Shown piece after piece: positions 1 through 10,251 of a DNA stretch of 64,000 nucleotides. The DNA comes from Excoecaria cochinchinensis (Eukaryota > Streptophyta > Magnoliopsida > Malpighiales > Euphorbiaceae). Location: positions 30,341,001-30,405,000 of the forward strand of contig CANTUQ010000101.1 in NCBI GenBank assembly GCA_947683425.1. The letters are read 5' to 3'. Numbering within the stretch: the stretch's first letter is position 1; every line of letters starts with the position of its first letter. The position numbers were made by a program, and so were the translations under genes. The notes beneath the pieces were generated by a model that saw nothing but the letters and a program-made list of their open reading frames with translations, was not told the origin of the DNA and made no database searches.

Positions 1-2938
1 AATTTGCTTCAATCAAAGGGACATTCCAGGTGGAGTTTCCGTTTAGTAAAGCAGAGACAGGGGAGTTAACAAGAGCCGGCACCGGAGTAGAAATAATTCT
101 AGGATTCAAAGGATCAATTAGCCACGCATCTCTGTAAATCAGAATATTCTCACCAGATCCCACTCTCCACCGTGAGTTATTAGCTACCAAATCTCTTGCA
201 GCTAATATACTTCTCCAAATAAAGCTGGGTCTTCTTCCCAATTGAGCTTCAAATAAAGTGTTATTTGGAAAATATCTAGCTTTAAGGACTCTTGAAACTA
301 GGGAGCTAGGGTTGGTTAATATTCTCCAGAATTGTTTACCCAGTAGTGCAACGTTGAAATCTTTGACATTTCTGAAACCGAGCCCTCCCATCTTTTTCGG
401 AGCACATAGCAGATCCCATCTACACCAGTTAATGCCTCTTGAGCTAGAACCACTTGATTGCCACCAGAATTTATTAAACATCCGTTGAATAGAATCACAA
501 ATGTTATTAGGTATGAGAAATATGCTCATGATATAAGTTGGTATGGACTGTAAAACTGACTTGATAAGGATCTCCCTTCCGCCCCATGAAAGAAGCTTAT
601 TCCTCCAATGGCTAAGACGTTTCCAGATTCTGTCTTTGATGAATGAAAACACATGAGATTTATTTTGGCCAACATACATCGGCATGCCAAGATAGCTCTT
701 CAAATGATGAGAAACCGATATCCCCAACAGATCACAAAATAAGCTACGCATAAAAGGATCAACGTTCTTACTGAAATCCAGTGATGATTTGTGAAAATTG
801 ATTGATTGACCTGAAGCAAGTTCATAACTAAACAGACAATTCTTAATCTCCATTGCCTCAGCTAACGTTGCTTTAAAGAAAAGATACGAGTCATCCGCGA
901 AAAAGAGGTGATTAATAGCTGGTGCACCCCTGGCCACCTTGCAGCCGTGTATCAATCCTCTACTCTCCAAACCATTTAAAGCTTCTGAAAGGCCCTGGGC
1001 ACATAAAATGAACAAATATGGAGATAGTGGATCCCCCTGTCTCAATCCCCTTTGAGGAAAAATCGGACCCATTGAGTGACCACTGGAACATACCTGATAA
1101 GAGACAGAAGTGATACACATCATAATAATATTGATCCATTTGCTATCAAACCCCAATTTCTCCAGCATTCCTTTCAAGAACCTCCAATCCATCTTGTCAT
1201 ATGCTTTTGCCATATCAAGCTTCATAGCGATAGTTCCAATACTACCCTGTGTACTACGATTAAGGTAATGTCCAACTTCAAATGCAAGAAGAGCATTGTC
1301 TGTTATCAACCTTCCCGGAATAAATGCACTTTGATTCTCTGAGATAATCAAATTCAGCAAAGTTTTCATGCGGTTAGCAACCATTTTTGAGAGAATTTTG
1401 TAAACTACATTGCAAAGGGCAATGGGTCTGAACTCAGAGATAAACTTTGGTTGTTTGTTCTTTGGGATGAGTACAATGATTGTTTCATTAAGTTCTGAAG
1501 GCATATTACCAGTCTGAAGCACATCTAAGATGAAAGACGAAATTGCTGGACCGATAATTTCCCATTGAGATTGGAAAAAACCCGGATTAAATCCATCAGG
1601 GCCTGGCGCCTTATCGGGATGCATTGAAAATAAAGCTTCCTTAACCTCTGCTTCTTCAAATGGACGAAGAAGCTCCTCATTCTGAGCAATTGTGACACAT
1701 GGCCTGATGTGGGAAATAAAATCTAAATTGCAAGCAGTTGAAGACTGGAACATAGTTGCAAAATAATTCAAGATATGTTGCTGAAGACCCGAACTCCAAT
1801 CTAACAGATTACCCGCCATATCTTGGAGCTGGTGAATCATGTTCTTCTTTTTTCTTGAGGAAGCAAAGTTATGAAAAAACTTTGTATTTAGATCACCTTC
1901 TTTGAGCCAATGAACTTTCGCCCTTTGTTGCCAGTAATTGTGTTTCTGTAATAATAAACCAGCCATCTTTTCTTTTGCTTCTTTGAACTTCATTAAAGAC
2001 TCAGCATCAGTTCTTGGCCTCAAAAGATTAAGGTCCTGTTTACAATGAGCAATATCATCCTGAAAACGTCTTCGAAAAGAATGACTCCAAGAGCAAAGGT
2101 TCCTAGCACAAAAATTGAGACGCTGAAGAACTGGAAGTCCATAGGCATCTAGCCAGCATTTATGGATTAAGTCTCGACAATCCTGTTCCTGTAGCCAGAT
2201 ATTATCAAAAAGGAAACGAGAATTGTGGTTAGAACTACTAGAGTTAGTTGATAGCAAAATAGCCATATGATCAGAATGCACCATTCCCACATGAGTAATA
2301 CGAGAATCAGGAAAAGAGTTGAACCAAGCATCATTGGCTAAACCTCTATCAAGTCGTTCTCTAATCCAATTATTAGAACCTCTAGATCGTTCCCATGTAA
2401 ACTTATAGCCATGAAATCCCATATCAGAGAGCTCACACGCTTGAATTGTGTCTCTAAAAGCATTAATATTAGATATAGGATGGGGATTGCCACCTAACTT
2501 CTCAGAGCTTGACAATAAGTCGTTAAAATCCCCCATGACAACCCAAGGCCAGTCATTAACATCAGCAAGTCGAGAGAGCAGTTGCCAAGAGAGGTGTCTT
2601 AGATTCCTTCGTGGATTACCATAGAAGCCAGTAAAGCGGATTAATTGGTGAGAAGAAGTAGAAATGAGGACATCAATGTGAGATATAGAGAAAGAGCGTA
2701 GAGAGACTGACAGATCTTCCTTCCAAAGAAGAGCCAAACCACCACCAGAACTGTTACCATGAACTGAAAATTTGCTTTTGAATTTAATACGACGACAAAC
2801 TTTTTCTATCTGAGACTGAGAAACTCTAACTTCCATTAGAAAAATAAGGGAGGGATGAAGAGAAGAGACCGTTTCCATCAATTCAAGAACTGTTTGTGGT
2901 TGGCCTAGACCACAACAGTTCCAAGCTAAAGCGATCAT
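1..2938 (-). CDS. LINE ORF2: endonuclease and reverse transcriptase, partial at left edge
   Basis: The frame runs from the ATG at 2938-2936 to the left edge with no stop, 979 codons (I checked every codon). The N-terminus carries the apurinic-endonuclease-like start WNCCGLGQPQT near residue 6, GDFND with its D at about residue 137, and a later SDH motif. The reverse transcriptase follows, with PDKAPGPDG, FRPIALCNVVYKI, QGDPLSPYLF and the catalytic FADD box at residues 680-683. After it comes the YLGMP...WGGREILIKSVLQSIP region usual in plant LINEs. In this family the protein nicks the target and copies LINE RNA onto the nicked end. The start codon overlaps the ORF1 stop as ATGA (2938-2935), so translation by re-initiation is likely. 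Absence of stops suggests a fairly recent copy. Confidence 0.94.
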   Translation of the reverse strand, partial: MIALAWNCCGLGQPQTVLELMETVSSLHPSLIFLMEVRVSQSQIEKVCRRIKFKSKFSVHGNSSGGGLALLWKEDLSVSLRSFSISHIDVLISTSSHQLIRFTGFYGNPRRNLRHLSWQLLSRLADVNDWPWVVMGDFNDLLSSSEKLGGNPHPISNINAFRDTIQACELSDMGFHGYKFTWERSRGSNNWIRERLDRGLANDAWFNSFPDSRITHVGMVHSDHMAILLSTNSSSSNHNSRFLFDNIWLQEQDCRDLIHKCWLDAYGLPVLQRLNFCARNLCSWSHSFRRRFQDDIAHCKQDLNLLRPRTDAESLMKFKEAKEKMAGLLLQKHNYWQQRAKVHWLKEGDLNTKFFHNFASSRKKKNMIHQLQDMAGNLLDWSSGLQQHILNYFATMFQSSTACNLDFISHIRPCVTIAQNEELLRPFEEAEVKEALFSMHPDKAPGPDGFNPGFFQSQWEIIGPAISSFILDVLQTGNMPSELNETIIVLIPKNKQPKFISEFRPIALCNVVYKILSKMVANRMKTLLNLIISENQSAFIPGRLITDNALLAFEVGHYLNRSTQGSIGTIAMKLDMAKAYDKMDWRFLKGMLEKLGFDSKWINIIMMCITSVSYQVCSSGHSMGPIFPQRGLRQGDPLSPYLFILCAQGLSEALNGLESRGLIHGCKVARGAPAINHLFFADDSYLFFKATLAEAMEIKNCLFSYELASGQSINFHKSSLDFSKNVDPFMRSLFCDLLGISVSHHLKSYLGMPMYVGQNKSHVFSFIKDRIWKRLSHWRNKLLSWGGREILIKSVLQSIPTYIMSIFLIPNNICDSIQRMFNKFWWQSSGSSSRGINWCRWDLLCAPKKMGGLGFRNVKDFNVALLGKQFWRILTNPSSLVSRVLKARYFPNNTLFEAQLGRRPSFIWRSILAARDLVANNSRWRVGSGENILIYRDAWLIDPLNPRIISTPVPALVNSPVSALLNGNSTWNVPLIEAN

Positions 2939-3984
2939 GGTTGAAGGCAGGCCTGAACACCAGGTCCTGCCTCTATCATAATTGAATCGCCAGCCCCTTG
3001 ATCCTGCAATTCGCGAGAAGAAAAGGTTGGTGGTGTGCATGAAGTCGTTACATTAGAACGACGCCGTTTGTTATCAGCCTTCAAAATACAAACATTTTGT
3101 GGGTCCTCCAATTCTTGCACTTCTTTTCCACACGTAAGCCTCCTATACAGAATATTATTCTCTTTTCCATTCACATTATTAATTTCATCTTGTAGACTCG
3201 GATCCCTTCCATCACGTTGATTTCCCCCAATCAAAGCCTTATTGATATTCTGTTGAGAGTCTAATATTTCTAGGACTCTAGAGTCGTGCTTCACCCCTGA
3301 ATCTTGCCTAATGTTGAGCTGAGCTGTTTGTCCATGTTTAGCTCCGTGATTCTCTGGATCTCTTGGACCCAAATCTTGTGCTGTCATGTTTGCCCTGAAC
3401 CACCGTTCACCTGCGTAGGCTATGATCTTCCTCACCGGAGCTCTAAGAAAAGAGCCATATTCAGTCACATGATTACTCAGATCTATCTCAAACCTTTTGT
3501 CACAAAATTTTTCCTGATGTCCAATAATACCACATAGAAAACAGAAATGTGGCAGCCTCTCATATTTGAAATTTATCACCACCCATTCGCCACCCTGTTT
3601 CTTTACCTTCATGGATATCTTGAGGGGTTTTCTTATATCTAGCACTACACGAATTCGCATGAATACTTTCCAGTTTCCATCCAAACTCCTTGAGTCCACG
3701 CTGATAAACGAACCCAAATGGTTTCCCATATTCCGTCCTATACGTTCCGTCCAGAATCCAATAGGAAGGTTATGGCATTGTACCCAGAACGCTACCTCAA
3801 ATAACTCAATGTTTTTAGGTTGTAAACCTATTTCCATTTTCCTCCGAACAAGCAATTTTTGTTCAAAAGACCAAGGACCATCATTTAACACCATGTTCAT
3901 ATCTATTGGATGAAAAAATTGAAAAGTAAACAATTTTGGTGCTAACTCCTGAATTTCAATGCCCTTACCCGGTTGCCAGACCTC
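1..3984 (-). mobile_element. L1-type LINE retrotransposon, 5'-truncated, 3' end off the window
   Basis: Two minus-strand frames lie head to tail: a gag-like ORF1 with a CCHC knuckle, then a long endonuclease/reverse transcriptase ORF2. This is the plant L1-type LINE layout. The 5' junction falls at about 3979-3990, where the ORF1 homology stops and plus-strand TBL coding sequence starts. ORF1 therefore lacks its beginning, as expected of 5'-truncated LINE insertions. The 3' end, poly(A) tail and target-site duplication lie beyond base 1, so the insertion cannot be closed from this window. No LTRs are present. Confidence 0.93.
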
Positions 3985-4038
3985 AGGCGAGGATCGTTTG
4001 ATAAAGGGGATACAGAGTATGATGAAATCGAACGGCAC
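2935..4038 (-). CDS. LINE ORF1: DUF4283 gag-like protein with CCHC zinc knuckle, N-terminally truncated
   Basis: An open frame of 367 codons has no ATG at its beginning. Position 4038 is a GTG and the frame is closed upstream by a stop at 4057-4059. The first ~18 residues read antisense through TBL sequence and are not LINE protein. From about residue 20 (VWQPGKG...FTFQFFHPIDM) it looks like DUF4283. A CX2CX4HX4C knuckle follows at residues 166-179 (CFLCGIIGHQEKFC). The C-terminal half is polar and low in recognisable structure. ORF1 proteins of this family bind LINE RNA in a ribonucleoprotein particle. Its TGA stop overlaps the ORF2 ATG. With the N-terminus missing, this copy is probably not a source of functional ORF1 protein. 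Confidence 0.88.
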   Translation of the reverse strand: MPFDFIILCIPFIKRSSPEVWQPGKGIEIQELAPKLFTFQFFHPIDMNMVLNDGPWSFEQKLLVRRKMEIGLQPKNIELFEVAFWVQCHNLPIGFWTERIGRNMGNHLGSFISVDSRSLDGNWKVFMRIRVVLDIRKPLKISMKVKKQGGEWVVINFKYERLPHFCFLCGIIGHQEKFCDKRFEIDLSNHVTEYGSFLRAPVRKIIAYAGERWFRANMTAQDLGPRDPENHGAKHGQTAQLNIRQDSGVKHDSRVLEILDSQQNINKALIGGNQRDGRDPSLQDEINNVNGKENNILYRRLTCGKEVQELEDPQNVCILKADNKRRRSNVTTSCTPPTFSSRELQDQGAGDSIMIEAGPGVQACLQP

Positions 4039-4798
4039 ATAGCATTTGAGAGAAGTCTAAAGACTTGGGCCCACTGGATTGATCAAAATATTGATCCCAA
4101 TCACACGTCTCTTTTCTTTAGCACTATGTCTCCTCTACATGACAGGTATCATATTTATTGGCTAAAAAATTAATATATTTATTAATCAAATAAATAATTT
4201 AATTTATTGAGAAAACTGGGAGTAATTGTGACAAATCCAAAGGTCAATTTCTCACCCAAGCATTTTTTTAAATAATTAATTTTTAATCTAATTGGTATGG
4301 TATTCAATTTTTAGTGACTAATTTAATTCATTTCATTTTGTTAAATTTCTCAAATTTTTATGATTTACAATTTGTCATATATTAAGAATGGAAGACACAA
4401 TTTATTTTTTTTAAATAGGGATAAGGTCAAATTTGCTTATAAAATATTAAAAATGATATAAATTTACTTTTAATTTTTTTTAAAAAAATGCCTCTAAAAT
4501 ATTTAAAATGATACAAATTTTTACTTATTTAATAATTTTAAATAAATATGAACGTTTTTATTAATGATAGATATGAAATATAGTTCATATTTGTCTTCAA
4601 AGTATTAAAATTTGTTCACAATTTTCAATACTTTAAATGCATTTTATTTTAAAAAATAAATTTTAATAATAATTTTGTACTATTTTCAAAATATATATAG
4701 AGACACACACTCTGATTGAAATGACTAATATGCACAAAAATAGGGAAAATACATCAATATAGTGTAATGCGTTGAAGATAAAATGAGGTAAATTGAAC

Positions 4799-4852
<54 letters not shown>

Positions 4853-5202
4853 TATTAAACTAACAAATATTGTGCAAATGATACAGGAGCTCAGGGTGGA
4901 GCAATCCAAAAGGGACAAATTGTTTTAATGAGACAACTCCAATTTTGGAAACACCAAAGCCAATAGATGTGGGCACAGATTGGAAGTTTTATGAAATAGC
5001 AGATAAATTGACAAAATCAATGAAATTAAGGGTCAATTTTCTAAAAATAACAACTCTATCAGAATACAGAAAAGATGCACACATGTCTGTTTATAAAGCG
5101 GGTAATAAGTCTAATCCACTAAATGCAGATTGCCTCCATTGGTGTCTCCCTGGATTACCTGATACTTGGAATGAGTTGCTCTATTCATTTATAAATAAAT
5201 AA
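3985..5202 (+). pseudogene. TBL: Last two exons of a TBL/ESK1-like polysaccharide O-acetyltransferase, severed by the LINE
   Basis: Exon A (about 3985-4145) encodes RGSFDKGDTEYDEIERH followed by AFERSLKTWAHW and FFSTMSPLHD. The donor GT is at 4146. After a 741-bp intron, the acceptor AG at 4885-4886 opens exon B (4887-5202). Joining in phase 2 gives ...SPLHD-R-SSGWSNPKGTNCFNE, matching the TBL28/29 (ESKIMO1) arrangement. Exon B ends with the PC-esterase signature DCLHWCLPGLPDTWN, which contains the DxxH catalytic pair, and then a stop. In the family these Golgi membrane proteins acetylate xylan or other wall polymers. The N-terminal anchor, the TBL domain with its GDS motif and any promoter are absent. 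They are either beyond the LINE's other end or lost. No stop or frameshift occurs in the remaining exons, so the break looks recent. Confidence 0.85.
4803..4848. repeat. (TA)n microsatellite in TBL intron
   Basis: About 23 uninterrupted TA dinucleotides lie inside the 741-bp TBL intron (4146-4886). Confidence 0.98.
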
Positions 5203-6411
5203 ATTGTACATTAATTTATTAATACCTATGTTTGTGTTATTGTTGATTTTGATTCTATGTAATATATAATAAGAAAGTTAATTCGTTTAAATGAAAAATT
5301 ATTGCATAATTTGGACACATAAATGGGAAATTAATGGTTTTTTCCTACATATATTTATTTTGGGGATGTAGGTGCTACGAATAGCTCTAAATTTTTCTTA
5401 CAGATGATTAAAAGATAATTCTGGTACTTTTGATCTCATTACTGTCTCCAATTTTCAGCTGATTTTTAATGAGATGAGTCTACCTTTGTTTCTTTATTGA
5501 TTATAATTTGAATAGTAAATTCTTAAATTTTATACTATAATTAACATTAACAGTTGGGGTGAGAAAAGAAAAAAGTGAACCATAATTATTAAAATGTCGC
5601 CAGGATCATGAAAAAGAACAAAGAAAATGATAAAATATATCCCGATAAAGCAAGTGATCGGGATACATGATTCTGGCAAAAAAGAAAAAAATGTATTATA
5701 ATAATAATAATAATAATAATAAAACAAAAGTATAAAAATTATAAAAAGTTTTCTGTGATTCAATTTTATGTAATTTCCATAAAAAATTACTGCAAATTTT
5801 GTTATTTTATTTTCCAATTCTTTTTTTTTTTTAAAAAAAATATATATCTTTGTTTTCATATGTATTCTTTCTTGCTTGTACATCAAGACTTTTTTTGTGT
5901 ATATGCACCACATTAATTGTACAAGTGTTGTTACTACGGAGTTGTCTCATTTAGATGGAAAAAGGGACAGCTTTGTGATTTCATAAAAATTATATGCATT
6001 GTCATGGTTTCTTTAAATTACTAAGATTAATTTATCGAATTATATTTTATTTCTAATTTTAAATGCCTAAATTCTATGCCCGTCAAATTTTACCCAAACC
6101 CAAAAAGCCCGTCCAACCCGCCCAGCAAAAATTGACTTAAACCCAACCCAATTACAATTCAACCCATCTGGATCCGCCCAAAAACAACCCACAAAAAACC
6201 TGACCCGTTCGGGTCTCCCATCAATGCCCAACGGGCCTCAGAATTTGTCCAAAATTACTCTTTTCTGGTTCTTCCCAAACCTCCTATCGATCTCTCTCCA
6301 TCCAGTCCTCCCTGCCCCTTTCCACCCTCGTTGCCTCAAGAACTCCAACTGCACCGCGACAGAGCTAGCAGTTGCCGGTGGTTTCTTAGATACTCAGACT
6401 GACAGCAAGTA
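5203..6411. other. Non-coding stretch between TBL and VMA22-like remnants
   Basis: AT-rich DNA with an (ATA)n run at about 5696-5720 and poly(T)/poly(A) near 5820-5840. A GC-richer patch at 6080-6240 is full of CCC(G/A)CCC-type words and resembles the subterminal ends of hAT-like elements, but I found no matching partner end. A short stretch at 5370-5490 resembles 47140-47320 in swapped order, suggesting an old dispersed repeat. A small open frame at 6224-6412 has no recognisable features. Confidence 0.6.
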
Positions 6412-7109
6412 GGAGACGGAAATGTTTTGCGATTTCTGGATTCTATAGATAGCTATTTGGTTCTTCTCGATTCTTTATCTTCTACACTTCGCCAGGTAAA
6501 ACTCGAAAACCATTGATTTATTTCTCATTCGTTTTACAAAATAAATAAATAAAATGTTTCTCGGTTAGAATTGATACGCGTTTCAGTGATAAACTTGAAT
6601 TTTTTCGATGTTTGTTTGGTTAATCCAACTACAGGGATGGCTGGAACTGGCTAGTGCTCGACATTCTATGGGGGCTTTCCGCCTCAATGGTGCTTTATTG
6701 GACCTTAAGTTCCATTCTGCTTCTACTTCAGTGCAAGTGACAGAAGATCATGGTAATTTCCCCAGCCTGTGAGGTTACTGAAATGGTTTAATCGAAAAGA
6801 AAAAAAATCCCGATTTCCACTAAATTGGTAGAAATTGAAATTTTTAATTTCCCCTTCTATTGAGTAATTTCCTTTCTCCATTTATTTACAAACAAGAGAA
6901 AAGTAATGAAATTTCCATCAAATTATCCCCAAAACGAACAAGCTCTTATTTTTTGGTTTTGGATATACAGATTGATGAATGCAATGTGGTTTGATCTGCT
7001 TTGATTTGTAGTAGATTCCATGGATAAGCAACCACATTTTGTATTGCGTAAATGGGGCTCCTTAAATAATGGTAATTGTAGTCCTGGGGATCAAGCAACC
7101 ACATTTTGA
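6412..7109 (+). pseudogene. Decayed VMA22/CCDC115-like gene fragment (three exons)
   Basis: Three segments join in phase. Exon 1 (6412-6495) encodes GDGNVLRFLDSIDSYLVLL then DSLSSTLRQ, with donor GT at 6496. Exon 2 (6635-6752) follows acceptor AG and encodes GWLELASARHSMGAFRLNG then ALLDLKFHSASTSVQ, ending in phase 1 before GT at 6753. Exon 3 (from 7012) completes the codon and encodes VDSMDKQPHFVLRKWGSLNNG, running into a stop at 7107-7109. The helical start and the GWLELASARHSMG block fit plant CCDC115/VMA22 proteins, ER assembly factors of the vacuolar ATPase. This family call is from memory. A TGA at 6400-6402 lies just upstream in frame with no ATG after it, and a partial duplication of about 70-115 bp disrupts exon 3. 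A weak further exon-like piece lies near 7301-7364. I read this as an unprocessed pseudogene. Confidence 0.55.
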
Positions 7110-7589
7110 TCTGCTTTGATTTGTAGTAGGTTCTATTGCCTATTTTTGCTGATATGTTAGTTCAGATTATATTTCAAAGGGATCTGTTATATTAACTTTT
7201 CTGGGGCTCATTTATTTGGATATTTAAATAGTTTGATGATGTTCTGATATATATTTTGTTAATATGTACCAAATTCTTCATTTCTTAGTTAAAAACATTC
7301 TGACTCCAGCAAAAATGGCAGGAAAGGTTCTGTTTCTTCTGAACACATTGCTGAGGCTGGTTAAAGAGTCGAATTATTTAGAAAATTCTTATGAAATAAC
7401 TTTTAATATGTCCAATTTACTTTATATATTATCTAATTGAATTCATGTAATTTGGAATACTGCGTATTATCCAATCCTATTATTAATTGGTGACATGGTA
7501 ATTCTAACACGACTTGATTTTATTTATAATATTATAGTTGCATTAATATAATTATTTTAATGCGACCAGCTTACTTTATATATATTATT

Positions 7590-7760
7590 TAATTAAAATC
7601 CTGCAATGGAGCACCCTAATTGTGACTTGGGTTAATTTACTTTGTTATTATACAAATATTTTCATAATTATTTCATTTTGAGTCTCTTTGACCAAGTTAC
7701 ATCATATAGTATTTAATTAAATTCAGATAATTTTCTATATTATTAAAAAAACGTCTTTTG
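7590..7760 (+). repeat. Fragment of dispersed repeat R (part A), upstream of SPH gene 1
   Basis: This segment closely matches 41570-41710 of the right palindrome arm, in the same orientation, including the stretch around GACCAAGTTACATCA. Another copy, inverted, lies at 51480-51605. It ends shortly before sequence shared with other SPH upstream regions (from about 7799). Confidence 0.8.
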
Positions 7761-7873
7761 CATTTTTTTATAATTTTCCAAATATCATGTATTCTTTGCC
7801 TCTAACCACCAATGTCATGCTTTTTTTTTCTTTCCAACTATATGGTAGAGCCTATTTACTTAAGAGATTTTCC

Positions 7874-7882
7874 CTATATATA
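7874..7882 (+). promoter_or_regulatory. Probable TATA box of SPH gene 1
   Basis: TATATATAT lies 84-92 bp before the ATG. A pyrimidine-rich leader follows, conserved with the SPH copies at 10489 and 53898. The spacing suits a plant core promoter, but the start site itself is not shown. Confidence 0.5.
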
Positions 7883-7965
7883 TCATATAAGATCATGAAG
7901 TTCTTCATTTTCTTTTCAAATTTACTTCAAATCTCCTCCCCATTTTTACTTCTTTAACACACAAA

Positions 7966-8424
7966 ATGCATAAAAGCATTCTTTTAATTACCTCTATTTT
8001 AGTTATAATAGCATTTTCTTTCGTTTCATCTCGATCCCAATTAATTCCTCAATCACAACCAATCTCTCAAAAATCCCTATTGCATCCAAAATATGTTGTT
8101 GATATCACCAATAATATCAACAATACAATAGTAAATTTACACTGTAAATCAAAAGATGATGATTTAGGCAATATCATACTTCATGAAAATGAAGAGTTTA
8201 AGTTTTATTTCGTCGCCAACTTTTGGGGAACTACCCTATTTTGGTGTAATTTTAATTGGGATAACAATCTACATGGTGGTGATTTTCGAGTTTTTTGGTA
8301 TGATATTGATTTTATTTCTAAGTGTAACTATGAGAAGTGTTTTTGGTCCATAAAAGAAGATGGATTATATCTCATGGATAATAGAAATAGTAGATTTTGC
8401 AAAATATATAATTGGACCCGTTAA
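7966..8424 (+). CDS. SPH: S-protein homolog (self-incompatibility protein S1 family), intact
   Basis: An intronless 152-residue frame. Residues 1 to about 24 are a hydrophobic signal peptide (ILLITSILVIIAFSFVSS), so the protein should be secreted. The body carries the SPH hallmarks: VNLHCKSKDDDLG at 57-68, FKFYFVANFWGTTLFWCNFNW at 78-98 (first 20 residues diagnostic), FRVFWYD, and CNYEKCFWSIKEDGLYL. Cysteines are at 60, 94, 120, 125 and 145; the family normally forms two disulfides. A possible N-glycosylation site is N52-N-T. Poppy PrsS, a member, is a stigma ligand that triggers pollen rejection; most SPHs in other plants have no known role. It is about 80% identical by eye (122 of 152) to the SPH at 53898. 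Its 3' flank is cut at about 8528 by repeat R. Confidence 0.93.
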   Translation: MHKSILLITSILVIIAFSFVSSRSQLIPQSQPISQKSLLHPKYVVDITNNINNTIVNLHCKSKDDDLGNIILHENEEFKFYFVANFWGTTLFWCNFNWDNNLHGGDFRVFWYDIDFISKCNYEKCFWSIKEDGLYLMDNRNSRFCKIYNWTR

Positions 8425-8527
8425 AAAAAAAAAAGGGAGATATTTGAGAGTTTTTGTTTTTTTCTTAATAGTCTTATATTTTCTTTATATTGCAATATTT
8501 GTAATATTTTATGCATTAATGATAGTT

Positions 8528-9700
8528 TTGAAGCCACTTATTAATACATTTTCCATGATAAATATGAAAGCAAGCCATCCTCTTTATCTCCTTTCCAATT
8601 TAAAACAAAGACTTAATGAAAAGAATGGGGTATTTTTAAAAATGAAAATTTTAAAAGGGTAATTTTTAAAGGGAAAAAGAAAGCTCTATTTTTTTTTGAG
8701 AATTTTTTGTAAAATTTCCAAAAAAATAAATAAAATAATGTTGGAGAATTTATTAGTAAATTTTATTTTATAACATTTATAATATTTTTATTAATTGTTA
8801 TTTAATTAGTGAAGTTAATGGTGTTAACGTAGTTAGTGAATTAATGAGATTATGGATTAATTATTTAGTGGAATTAGCGAGTTAGTGTACTAAATTTATG
8901 ATTTAATTGTAAGTTTTATACGCATATTTAATTAATTTTTGATGCAAATGAAATTTATGTTTTTTTATCCTAAGAATTGCCCAACAAAGAAGAAGAAACA
9001 TCCTAAAAAGGCACTCGAAAAGAACTTTGGGGTTCTAAGTGGGTCTTCAAGTAATTGGGCAAAAACTCAATTAAGCTGCTCAATTAAATAACTGGGTCGG
9101 CCGCATAAAACTTAGCAACCTTTTGGTCCCAAACCCAAATGAGCTGCTGGGCCCCATACCCGTGCCTGAAGCAAGAAATTGGGCCTATCCGGTGGGCTCA
9201 AACTCGAAAAACATTTGATCTTTTAAAGTTTAAATTCAATGAACCATAATTGTTTTCAAATTAGAGACAGGCAAAAATATAGAGACGCACTTGCCTTTGA
9301 TGACTTAATTGGAAGTGAATTTTTAATTACACAACCTGTTTGAAGGGCATGTTAATTGTAAATGGATTTAAAATGAAATTTGAATATTAAAAATAGAACC
9401 ATCGAAGGATTGTATCAAGTATCACACTTTATATATAACTTTTAATTTTCAAATTATTTATGTAAATTTATATTTAGATATTAATTTTAAATTTTACTAA
9501 ATTATATATTTATTCAAGCAGCTAAATAAATAAAATCAACATTGGTTTGCAAATTCATGTACCTATAAAAAATTTAATGGAAAAGATGAATTTTAATGGG
9601 TAGAAAGAAATTTAAAAATATTAAACTAGACTATTTAACTTTATTAAAATTAATTATTTATCTTAAAAGATAATTGAAATATTTATCTCAATTATATTAT
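8528..9700 (+). repeat. Dispersed repeat R (part B plus tail), with an antisense RING-H2 piece
   Basis: From about 8528 the SPH 3' flank stops matching its paralogs and matches 42356-42880 beyond the palindrome instead. The minus strand of 8528-8620 encodes MACFHIYHGKCINKWLQN, a RING-H2 core keeping C-x-H-x2-H-x2-C. The stretch 9435-9590 matches 61170-61325, and 9590-9680 matches 42885-42965. A segment of roughly 530 bp (9065-9594) is missing from the copy after the palindrome. The patch 9060-9200 is rich in GGGC/GCCC words. No intact gene is present. Confidence 0.75.
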
Positions 9701-9899
9701 TAAATTTAAGAAATTGTAATATAAAAAAAAGAAAATCAAATTACTTTATTTTTTAAATATAAGGAATATTCGCATAAATGACAATGCAGGCTCTCACAAT
9801 CCAAAATTTTCCTTTGTTCTAAAAAGTTTACGAGAGGAAAGAATTCAATTTCTTCTATTGATATTTTTAATTATAGTACGATATTATAACAAATTTCTT

Positions 9900-9904
<5 letters not shown>

Positions 9905-9974
<70 letters not shown>
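9905..9974. repeat. (TA)n microsatellite
   Basis: About 35 TA units; open frames through it are repeat artefacts. Confidence 0.98.
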
Positions 9975-9979
<5 letters not shown>

Positions 9980-10214
9980 TATGTCAATAAAGCATGAAAA
10001 TTATGAGCCAATCGTTTGGGGGATAAAATTAATTTTTCGCATTTTTCAGGTCATCATCAAAATGATACATTTTTTGGATTTTGTATATAGTTAGAAATCC
10101 TCCACAATATAATCTATATATGGAGAAGAATAAATAGTTTTCTCAAAAAAAAAAAAACTATATATAAATAGTATACAATAGAAGTAAAGTAAACAAATAC
10201 TCCACAATATAATC

Positions 10215-10251
<37 letters not shown>

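Noticed and set aside
5530..5913. 127-codon minus-strand frame
   Set aside because: Tyrosine/phenylalanine runs come from (ATA)n and poly(A) tracts.
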